Part shown: positions 1 to 5,404 of the stretch, piece after piece
How positions within the stretch are numbered: the stretch's first letter is position 1
Layout: each line of letters begins with the position of its first letter
Origin: an uncultured Brevundimonas sp.
GTDB lineage: Bacteria > Pseudomonadota > Alphaproteobacteria > Caulobacterales > Caulobacteraceae
Reading direction: 5' to 3'
Length of the DNA: 7,623 bases
Assembly (NCBI GenBank): GCA_946481405.1
Contig: CAMLNY010000045.1
Coordinates: forward strand, 1-7,623
Notes under the pieces: generated by a model
Database searches by the model: none
What the model was told of the DNA's origin: nothing
What the model saw: the letters and a program-made list of their open reading frames with translations, nothing else
Made by a program: the position numbers and the translations under genes

Positions 1-1392
1 CGGCATGGAAAAGCCCGTCAGGTGGCAGACCAGCCGCCCGGTGTAGCGATGCTCCACCAGCCAGCTGTCGGTGTCGGGCGACGTCAGCCGATGCCCGCAG
101 GCCCGGCACAGCACCACCGGCGCATAGCCTCGCCGATTGAGGAACAGCAGGGTCTGCTCCCCGGCCAGCAAGGTCTGGCCGATCGCCTCCCTCAGCGGCT
201 GGGACAGCCAGGTCTGCGGGTCGGGCGGGCTCTGCCGGAGGTCCAGCAGCTGGATGTCGGGCAGGACGGAGGCCCCATGCCGGCTCGCCAGCTTCAGCCA
301 GCCGTACCGCCCCTGCTGGGCGTTCCAAAGGGTCTCCAGCGACGGCGTCGCCGAGGCCAGAACCACCGTCGCCCCCTCGATCCGCGCCCGCGCCACGGCC
401 AGATCCCGGCCGTGATAGACCAGCCCGTCCTCCTGCTTGAACGACCCGTCGTGCTCTTCGTCGACCACGATCAGCTTCAGGTTCGGGAAGGGCAAGAACA
501 GCGCCGACCGGGCCCCGACCACGATGTTGCAGCGGCCCGCGACCACCGCCTCCCAGGTCATCCGACGACGCGGCGGGGCCACCCCCGAATGCCACTCCGC
601 CGGCGCCGCTCCGAACCGCTTCGTGATCCGCTCGATCAGGGCCTGGGTCAGGGCGATCTCGGGCAGCAGGATCAGCACCTGCGCCTCCGGATCGGTCCTC
701 AGGGTCCGCGCCACGGCCTCCAGATAGGCCTCGGTCTTGCCCGACCCCGTGACACCGTCCAGCAGGAAGGGCCTGAACCCGCCCGTCGCCGTCGCCTGGG
801 CCACGGCCTCCGCCGCCGCCGCCTGATCCGCGTTCAGCCGGGCCGGCGCATGGCCGGGATCGGGCCGGTCGAAGGCCGCCACCGCCTCCACCTCGAACGC
901 CTCCAGTACCCCCTCGTCGACCAGCCCCTTCACCACGGCCGAAGACACCCCCGCCGCCCGCGCCAGCTCCGGCCCCGGCATAGCCCGCTCGCCCAGCGTC
1001 TCCAGCAGCGCCGTGCGCCCGGCCGTGGGTCTCGCGGGAACCCGGTCCCCGACCCGCCTCAGCTTCCGCTCCGGCCGGGGGCGCGGCGCCCGCAGCCCCT
1101 TCAGCGCCGTCGAGGCCATCTCGCCGGGCGGGCTCAGCGTCCAGCGTGCGGCCCACTCCACGAAGTCCACGGTCCGCTCGGGCAGGCGCGGATCCTCCAG
1201 CAGGGCCTCCACCGCCTTCAGCCGCCGGTTCGAGCCCGTGGTCTCGCGCACCTCGGCCACGATGCCCCGCATCAACCGCGGCCCCAGCGGCACGGCCACC
1301 TGATCGCCCCGCGCCAGATCCAGCCCTTCGCCGACCTCGTAGTCGAAGGCCTCGTGCACCGGCAGGGGAATGAGGACGGAGGCGACTTTCAC
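1..1392 (-). CDS. priA: Primosomal protein N' (replication restart helicase PriA), 3' part outside the window
   Basis: PriA is a superfamily 2 3'-5' DNA helicase that recognises abandoned replication forks and starts reloading of the replicative helicase. The visible 464 residues cover the N-terminal DNA-binding region and most of the helicase core; the family is usually 700-740 residues, so the C-terminal third lies off the left edge. Seen: an N-terminus reading [20 protein letters not shown], typical of the PriA 3'-end-binding domain; Walker A GSGKT at residues 216-220 within [15 protein letters not shown]; Walker B DEEHD at 311-315; a [10 protein letters not shown] segment just before the zinc-binding region; and CRAC at 429-432. 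The zinc region is unusual (see findings): positions equal to E. coli C445, C448 and C466 are Ser, Thr and Thr. The GTG start at 1390-1392 is chosen because homology begins there and no nearby in-frame ATG, GTG or TTG lies upstream; the GGGAG next to it is too close to be a good Shine-Dalgarno. The gene is divergent from tal across 30 bp. Identity is very secure. Confidence 0.96.
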   Translation of the reverse strand, partial: MKVASVLIPLPVHEAFDYEVGEGLDLARGDQVAVPLGPRLMRGIVAEVRETTGSNRRLKAVEALLEDPRLPERTVDFVEWAARWTLSPPGEMASTALKGLRAPRPRPERKLRRVGDRVPARPTAGRTALLETLGERAMPGPELARAAGVSSAVVKGLVDEGVLEAFEVEAVAAFDRPDPGHAPARLNADQAAAAEAVAQATATGGFRPFLLDGVTGSGKTEAYLEAVARTLRTDPEAQVLILLPEIALTQALIERITKRFGAAPAEWHSGVAPPRRRMTWEAVVAGRCNIVVGARSALFLPFPNLKLIVVDEEHDGSFKQEDGLVYHGRDLAVARARIEGATVVLASATPSLETLWNAQQGRYGWLKLASRHGASVLPDIQLLDLRQSPPDPQTWLSQPLREAIGQTLLAGEQTLLFLNRRGYAPVVLCRACGHRLTSPDTDSWLVEHRYTGRLVCHLTGFSMP

Positions 1393-1415
1393 TCCCGGCC
1401 CGCCTCGGCTAGAAC
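1388..1415 (+). promoter_or_regulatory. Predicted housekeeping sigma promoter for tal (leaderless)
   Basis: GCTAGAAC at 1408-1415 is a full match to the Caulobacter sigma-73 -10 consensus GCTANAWC. TTCACTC at 1388-1394 matches five of seven positions of the -35 consensus TTGACGS, and the 13-bp spacer lies inside the accepted 10-14 bp. A start site six to eight bases past the -10 box falls at about 1421-1423, on or next to the tal ATG (1423). No Shine-Dalgarno sequence is present before that ATG. Both facts fit a leaderless mRNA. The -35 element overlaps the priA start codon (1390-1392, minus strand), so polymerase bound here would sit on the priA start. Confidence 0.6.
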
Positions 1416-1422
1416 CCGCCCC

Positions 1423-2076
1423 ATGAAACTCTTCCTCGACACCGCCGACGTCGCCGTCATCAAGGAAATGCTGCCCACCGGGATGGTGGACGGCGTGACC
1501 ACCAATCCCACGCTGATCGCAAAGTCCGGGCGCAACATCGCCGAGGTCATCGCTGAAATCTGCGCCCTGGTCGAGGGGCCGATCTCCGCCGAGGCCGTCG
1601 CCACCGATTTCGAGACCATGGTCAAGGAAGGCGACAAGCTCGCGGCCATCGCCCCCAACGTCGTCGTCAAGCTGCCCCTGACCTGGGATGGCCTCCGCGC
1701 CGCGCGCGCCTTCGCCGACAAGGGGATCCAGACCAACGTCACCCTGTGCTTCTCGGCCGCCCAGGCCCTGCTCGCCGCCAAGGCCGGCGCCACCTTCGTC
1801 TCGCCCTTCGTCGGCCGCCTCGACGACCACGGCGCGCAGGGGGTCGAGCTGCTGGAGGAGATCCGGGCCCTCTACGACATCCACGGGTTCGAGACGGAGG
1901 TGCTGGCCGCCTCGCTCCGCAACCCCGGTCATGTGTCGGCCGCGGCCCTCGCCGGCGCCGACGCCGCGACCCTCCCGGCCGACACTTTCAAGGCCCTGAT
2001 CAAGCACCCGTTAACCGACAAGGGGCTTGATGCCTTCCTGGCCGACTGGGGCAAGACCGGCCAGTCGATTCTGTAA
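1423..2076 (+). CDS. tal: Transaldolase, FSA/TalC subfamily (often annotated as fructose-6-phosphate aldolase, fsa)
   Basis: A cytosolic Schiff-base class I aldolase-fold enzyme of the non-oxidative pentose phosphate pathway, moving a dihydroxyacetone unit between sugar phosphates. At 217 residues it has the compact length of the FSA/TalC subfamily rather than the 310-320 of TalB types. Seen: the N-terminal [10 protein letters not shown] strand with Asp6; [13 protein letters not shown] at 24-36; the Schiff-base lysine in VVVKLPLT (Lys83, equal to Lys85 of E. coli FsaA); [12 protein letters not shown] at 104-115; and [13 protein letters not shown] at 125-137. The residue aligned with FsaA Tyr131 is Phe129. 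In this family Tyr there goes with fructose-6-phosphate aldolase activity and Phe with transaldolase activity, so transaldolase is the likelier function. The ATG is fixed by homology and by the promoter ending at it. The reading frame stays open leftward across priA, but that extension is antisense to priA and not coding. It is followed after 34 bp by the DUF484 gene, probably in one transcript. Confidence 0.94.
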   Translation: MKLFLDTADVAVIKEMLPTGMVDGVTTNPTLIAKSGRNIAEVIAEICALVEGPISAEAVATDFETMVKEGDKLAAIAPNVVVKLPLTWDGLRAARAFADKGIQTNVTLCFSAAQALLAAKAGATFVSPFVGRLDDHGAQGVELLEEIRALYDIHGFETEVLAASLRNPGHVSAAALAGADAATLPADTFKALIKHPLTDKGLDAFLADWGKTGQSIL

Positions 2077-2086
2077 CTTGCGACCC

Positions 2087-2107
2087 GGCGCTCCCGGGAG
2101 GAGCGCC
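2087..2107 (+). promoter_or_regulatory. RNA hairpin overlapping the DUF484 ribosome binding site
   Basis: GGCGCTC (2087-2093) pairs perfectly with GAGCGCC (2101-2107) around a 7-base loop CCGGGAG. The Shine-Dalgarno-like GGGAGGAG (2096-2103), 7 bases before the GTG at 2111, lies across the loop and the first three bases of the right arm. Folding would partly hide the ribosome binding site. No U-tract follows, so this is not an obvious intrinsic terminator. A regulatory effect is inference from the fold alone. Confidence 0.5.
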
Positions 2108-2110
2108 GCC

Positions 2111-2821
2111 GTGAAGTCGAACGACCAGACCGCAGACCTGTTCGCCGACCGCGAGCCGCACTGGCCCGAGGTGCGGGCCTGGCTGCAGGCCAATCCCCAG
2201 ACCCTGCTGGACGACCGCTCCCTGCTGGAGGAGATCGGGCTGAAGCCGCACGGCCGCAACGTCGTCGAGTTCGGCCGCGCCGCCCTGACCCGGCTGGAAG
2301 AGGCCGCCGAGCGCGAGGCGGACGCGAGGAAGCGCATCGAATCCGTCGCCCGCGCCAACTTCGCCGCCCAGACCCAGACGCATGTCGCGGCCCTGGACCT
2401 GCTGGACGCCCGCAATCACTCCGACCTCGCCCGCCGCCTCGACGCGGTGGCCCAGGGCCGCTTCGGTCTCGCCGGCGCCGCCATCGCGCTGGAGAAGCCG
2501 GGCGGCGTGCCCTTCGGCTGGCGTGGGCTGGAGACCGGCGGCGTCGACCTTCTGCTCGGCGACCACGGCCTGACGTGGTTGGGGCCGATGTTCGAGGGGC
2601 TGGACCTGTTCGGCCCCTCCACCGATCAGGTGAAGTCCGTCGCCCTGATTCGCATGGCCCCGCACCTGGGCGGCGAACGACCGGAAGAGGCCCGTCCCGC
2701 GCTCTGCGCCTTCGCCTCGCCCGAGGAAGAGGGTTTCACCCCCGGCATGGGCTGCGAACTGGTCGCCTTCATCGCCCGGGTCGTCGAACGCACAGCCGAA
2801 CGTTGGCCCATCCTCAACTGA
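2111..2821 (+). CDS. DUF484 family protein (YigA-like), upstream partner gene of xerC
   Basis: A 236-residue cytosolic protein of the DUF484 family, whose molecular function is not established. It has a helical N-terminus (WPEVRAWLQANPQTLLDD, 18-35), then a charged Ala/Glu/Arg-rich stretch at about 58-110 that looks like a coiled coil or long helix, then a GAF-like C-terminal part. The segment ALCAFASPEEEGFTPGMGCE (198-216 region) matches the family's closing signature, a short strand, a glycine or serine turn, then F-x-P-x-MG. The start is GTG at 2111: it has GGGAGGAG seven bases upstream, and further extension would run into tal. Homologues sit directly before xerC in many proteobacteria (yigA-xerC in E. 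coli), which supports both calls. It overlaps the likely xerC start by 19 bases, suggesting translational coupling. No signal peptide or membrane segment is visible. Confidence 0.85.
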   Translation: MKSNDQTADLFADREPHWPEVRAWLQANPQTLLDDRSLLEEIGLKPHGRNVVEFGRAALTRLEEAAEREADARKRIESVARANFAAQTQTHVAALDLLDARNHSDLARRLDAVAQGRFGLAGAAIALEKPGGVPFGWRGLETGGVDLLLGDHGLTWLGPMFEGLDLFGPSTDQVKSVALIRMAPHLGGERPEEARPALCAFASPEEEGFTPGMGCELVAFIARVVERTAERWPILN

Positions 2822-3732
2822 CCGCCTCCGAGGCCCTTGCGGCCTGGCTGGAGCATCTGGCGCACGAGCGTCGCCTGTCGCCCCGCACGCTGGAGGCCTA
2901 TGGCCACATCGGCCGGCTCTATCTCGCCTTCCTCGAACGCCATCGCGGCGGGCCGCAGAGCCTGGCCGAACTCGGGACGGTGACCGCCGCCGAACTGCGC
3001 GCCCACCTGGCCGAGCGCCGCTCCGGCGACCACCCGCTGAACGCCCGCTCGCTGTCGCAGACACTGTCGGCGATCCGCACCTTCCACGTCTTCCTCGACC
3101 GCCGTTGCGACACGCCCGCGCCCCAACTGGCCCTCGTGCGCGGCCCTCGCGTGAAGCCGTCCCTGCCTCGCCCGGTGAGCGCCGATCAGGCGGTGGGGAT
3201 GTTGGCGGAACCCGGCCTCGATCCCGACGCCGAGCCTTGGGAGGCGCTGCGCGACACGGCGGTCCTCTCTCTCCTCTACGGCTGCGGCCTGCGGATCTCG
3301 GAGGCGCTCTCCCTGACCCGGGCCGACGCCCCTCTCCCCGAAACCTTGCGCATCACCGGCAAGGGCGGAAAGACCAGAATCGTCCCGGTCCTGCCCGCTG
3401 TCCGCTCGGCGGTGGACGCGGCGCTGGCCGCCCAGCCCTTCCCGCTGGAGCCAACGGACGCCTTGTTCCGGGCCCGGCGCGGGGGTCCGCTGAGCGCCCG
3501 GCATGTGCAGGCGACGGTGCAGAGGCTGCGGGGGCGGCTGGGCCTGCCCGCCAGTGCGACGCCGCACGCCCTGCGACATAGTTTCGCGACCCATCTGCTG
3601 GGGGCCGGCGCGGACCTCCGAAGCATCCAGGAGTTGCTGGGTCACGCCAGCCTGTCGACCACCCAGAAATACACCGCGGTCGACGCCGCCCATCTGCTGG
3701 GCGCCTACGCCGCGGCCCATCCGAGGGCCTAG
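2803..3732 (+). CDS. xerC: Site-specific tyrosine recombinase XerC
   Basis: XerC acts with XerD at the dif site to resolve chromosome dimers at division. From the TTG at 2803 it is 309 residues, close to the usual 295-310. An N-terminal SAM-like core-binding domain spans about 8-95 (WLEHLAHERRLSPRTLEAY); the catalytic domain follows from about 115. Catalytic residues are all present: Arg164 in GLRISE, the lysine turn GKGGK at 186-190, His255-x-x-Arg258 in PHALRHSFATHLL, His281 in LLGHASL, and nucleophile Tyr290 in TQKYT. The 258-281-290 spacing equals that of E. coli XerD (247-270-279). The start is uncertain: no ATG or GTG lies near the start of homology; TTG 2803 gives a normal length, while CTG 2818, at the DUF484 stop, is another option. 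No clear Shine-Dalgarno is visible, so coupled translation is likely. XerC rather than XerD is inferred from the DUF484 neighbour. The gene ends in a TAG shared with the convergent gene. Confidence 0.92.
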   Translation: MAHPQLTASEALAAWLEHLAHERRLSPRTLEAYGHIGRLYLAFLERHRGGPQSLAELGTVTAAELRAHLAERRSGDHPLNARSLSQTLSAIRTFHVFLDRRCDTPAPQLALVRGPRVKPSLPRPVSADQAVGMLAEPGLDPDAEPWEALRDTAVLSLLYGCGLRISEALSLTRADAPLPETLRITGKGGKTRIVPVLPAVRSAVDAALAAQPFPLEPTDALFRARRGGPLSARHVQATVQRLRGRLGLPASATPHALRHSFATHLLGAGADLRSIQELLGHASLSTTQKYTAVDAAHLLGAYAAAHPRA

Positions 3733-4085
3733 GGGCGGCGGACGATGACCGGGGCGGCTTCGGGCGCCCGCGTGCCCTCGCGGCCGACGGCGTTCGAGCC
3801 GGGAACCCGGTAGTTGACGATGATCGGGGCCGGGCAGCCGTTCACGCGACGGTCCAGCAGGCGGTAGAGACCCACCGCCTCCCCGCCCTCACGCCACATG
3901 AGGCCGCCGCCGGGCTGGGTCGGATCGTTCGCCATGCGGAGATCGCTGGCGCAACCGGGCCCTGCGTCGCCGATGACGCGCATCCGGGCCTGGTTGCCCG
4001 GCTGAGGCGGCGCGGGCGGCATGGGCGGCATGGGCGGGATCGCGCTCTGGGGCGCGGCGGCCAGAAGGAGCAACATCGACAGCAT
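3729..4085 (-). CDS. Small secreted proline-rich hypothetical protein
   Basis: I do not recognise this 118-residue protein. Seen: a short hydrophobic N-terminus MLSMLLLLAAAPQSA with no strong positive charge, consistent with a Sec signal peptide cleaved around residue 11-15; then a proline-rich linker with two tandem PPM units (17-30); then a compact region with two cysteines, Cys45 (GPGCASD) and Cys84 (NGCPAPIIVNYRV), able to form one disulfide in the periplasm. The start is supported by GGAGG five bases upstream (complement of 4091-4095); the second Met at 4076 would be 14 bases away from it and is less likely. It is convergent with xerC, overlapping it by four bases at a shared CTAG, and divergent from the aspartic protease gene across 133 bp. 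Normal codon use, signal peptide and ribosome binding site support a real gene; function is unknown. Confidence 0.75.
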   Translation of the reverse strand: MLSMLLLLAAAPQSAIPPMPPMPPAPPQPGNQARMRVIGDAGPGCASDLRMANDPTQPGGGLMWREGGEAVGLYRLLDRRVNGCPAPIIVNYRVPGSNAVGREGTRAPEAAPVIVRRP

Positions 4086-4218
4086 CGGAACCTCCGTTCA
4101 GGCGACTATCCTACACCCTGAAGCTGTGTCCCGAACATGACTAATCAGTAACTAGGCCGCACTAGGCGGGCCGTCGCCGCCGTCATAGGCTTGAAACAAA
4201 TGCCGCAGGGAGGCGGCC
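4086..4218. promoter_or_regulatory. Divergent intergenic region holding promoters for both flanking genes
   Basis: This 133-bp spacer separates two divergent start codons and must hold both promoters unless the genes are read from elsewhere. It is richer in A and T than the genes, notably around 4136-4156 and 4190-4201. No convincing full sigma-73 promoter was found on either strand; GCTTGAAA in 4189-4196 is only a 6 of 8 match to the Caulobacter -10. Each gene has its own Shine-Dalgarno: AGGGAGG at 4207-4213 for the plus-strand gene, and the complement of 4091-4095 for the minus-strand one. A 10-bp imperfect tandem repeat lies at 4151-4170. Confidence 0.5.
4151..4170. repeat. 10-bp imperfect tandem repeat in a divergent promoter region
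   Basis: Two adjacent copies, ACTAGGCCGC and ACTAGGCGGG, share eight of ten bases. The period is close to one helical turn and the pair lies midway between two divergent genes, which is how a direct-repeat operator can look. It is short enough to be chance. Confidence 0.35.
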
Positions 4219-5208
4219 ATGATCGAGCGGACGGCGCACAGGCCGGGAGAACTCCGGCGCGAAGGTCTGGACCGGCGGCTGATGCTGGCGGGCGGCGCCG
4301 CCCTGCTGACCGGTCTGGCGGGCCGGGCCTACGGTGAGGAACCGCCTGGGCAAGAGCTTCCGGCCGCGCCCCCCGACGCCCTGGCCCTGTCGGCCAATCT
4401 CCTGACCCGGATGGCGGCGGTCGTGCGGATGAACCAGAGCCGGTCGCTGCTGTTCGTCATCGACACGGGGGCGGAGCGCACGGCCGTCGCCCGCGATCTG
4501 GCCGAGTCCCTGCAGCTGCCGGCGGGCCCCAACGTGACGGTCCACGGCATCACCTCGGCGGAGCTGACCCCGACGGCCCAGGTCGACCGCTTCTACTTCG
4601 GACGGCGGCGTTTCAACGACATGGTCACGCCGGTGTTCGAGCGGTCGATGCTGGCGGCGGACGGCCTGCTGGGCCTCGACATCCTGTCCCAGTTCCGCCT
4701 GTCGATGAATCTGGTCCAGCGCACGGTCACCATGTCCTCGTCCGGCGCGGCCTTCTTCGCCCGGGGGACCGCCTCCTTCATTCCGACCCGTTTGCCGGGC
4801 GGGGCGAGGGCGCGGATGGAGTCCTCCGGCCAGCTGATCCTGACCAACGCCATGGCCAACGGCGTCCCCATCCAGGCCTTCGTCGACAGCGGCGCCCAGT
4901 ACTCCATCGGTAATCGGGCGCTGTTGGAGGCGATCGGCGGTCAGGTGGGGTCACGGCCCATCCCGCTCTATGGCGTCACCGGCCAGACGATCGACGCCTT
5001 CGCCGGACGACTGGACTCGCTGCAGATCGCCCGGCATCAGCTCGGCGCCATGCCGGTGCTGTTCGCCGACCTGCACGCCTTCCACACCCTGGGCCTCGGC
5101 GACCGGCCGGCCCTGCTGCTGGGGGCGGACATCCTGTACCGCTTCAACCGGATCGAGCTGGACTATGCGTCGCGCCGCATGGGCTTCGGCGGCGTGCGGC
5201 GCGGCTAA
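4219..5208 (+). CDS. Exported retropepsin-like aspartic protease with two lobes
   Basis: A 329-residue predicted aspartic endopeptidase with two retropepsin-type repeats in one chain. Lobe 1 (about 55-172) has FVIDTGAERT with catalytic Asp82-Thr-Gly; lobe 2 (about 200-325) has FVDSGAQYS with Asp223-Ser-Gly. Each lobe also has the later hydrophobic-hydrophobic-Gly element seen in the fold: GLLGLDIL at 149-156 and ALLLGADIL at 298-306, both followed by an aromatic-rich strand. The N-terminus carries DRRLMLAGGAALLTGLAGRA (18-37), twin arginines before a hydrophobic stretch and an Ala-x-Gly-like site near residue 39, which suggests a Tat signal and a periplasmic or lipid-free exported enzyme. The ATG at 4219 has AGGGAGG five bases upstream. 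Pairs of Asp-Thr/Ser-Gly motifs imply an intramolecular pepsin-like active site rather than a homodimer. Substrate and partner are unknown. No operon partner lies downstream; the next gene is convergent. Confidence 0.86.
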   Translation: MIERTAHRPGELRREGLDRRLMLAGGAALLTGLAGRAYGEEPPGQELPAAPPDALALSANLLTRMAAVVRMNQSRSLLFVIDTGAERTAVARDLAESLQLPAGPNVTVHGITSAELTPTAQVDRFYFGRRRFNDMVTPVFERSMLAADGLLGLDILSQFRLSMNLVQRTVTMSSSGAAFFARGTASFIPTRLPGGARARMESSGQLILTNAMANGVPIQAFVDSGAQYSIGNRALLEAIGGQVGSRPIPLYGVTGQTIDAFAGRLDSLQIARHQLGAMPVLFADLHAFHTLGLGDRPALLLGADILYRFNRIELDYASRRMGFGGVRRG

Positions 5209-5404
5209 GTCGCGGAAATCTCCGTCTACTGTGTGGACCCAAAATACCGTCCGAAGCGTCCGAAGCGTCCACTCCGTCCGGATGGCGGCCGCCAGCGAGC
5301 ATGCTCTAGGGTTTCAGACACCCAGGCGACAGATGGGTCCGACGGTCGGGAGCCGCAAGGATGCGTAGAGGAATAAATTCACCGAACCCCGTCGATCACC
5401 TGCC
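5209..5404. other. Non-coding gap between convergent genes
   Basis: No supported gene lies in these 196 bases between the protease stop and the SDR stop. Contents seen are a 9-bp tandem repeat at 5248-5283 and a small inverted sequence CCGACGGTCGG near 5339-5349, whose loop would be too tight for a good terminator and which lacks a T-tract. The 5209-5246 and 5368-5390 parts are locally AT-richer than the genes. No clear intrinsic terminator is visible for either convergent gene. Confidence 0.5.
5248..5283. repeat. Four tandem 9-bp units, CGTCC-led
   Basis: Four head-to-tail 9-mers: CGTCCGAAG, CGTCCGAAG, CGTCCACTC and CGTCCGGAT. The first two are identical and all four begin CGTCC. The array sits about 40 bases after the protease stop codon in non-coding sequence. 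It may be slippage-derived or a binding array; nothing else in the gap points to one or the other. Confidence 0.6.

Noticed and set aside
22..1422. Long plus-strand open frame running leftward from tal across the priA region
   Set aside because: It is antisense to priA, whose helicase motifs are unmistakable. The translated extension is low-complexity Arg/Pro/Gln-rich, as expected for a shadow frame in GC-rich DNA.
2000..3720. Two long minus-strand open frames opposite DUF484 and xerC
   Set aside because: Both lie antisense to well-supported genes, lack recognisable domains, and have the Gly/Arg/Gln-rich composition of GC-driven shadow frames.
4136..4150. ACT-AATC-AGT inverted sequence as an operator
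   Set aside because: Only three paired bases flank the centre; this is well within chance for the spacer.
5339..5349. CCGACGGTCGG as an intrinsic terminator after the protease gene
   Set aside because: The stem is short with a loop of one to three bases and no T-tract follows on either strand.
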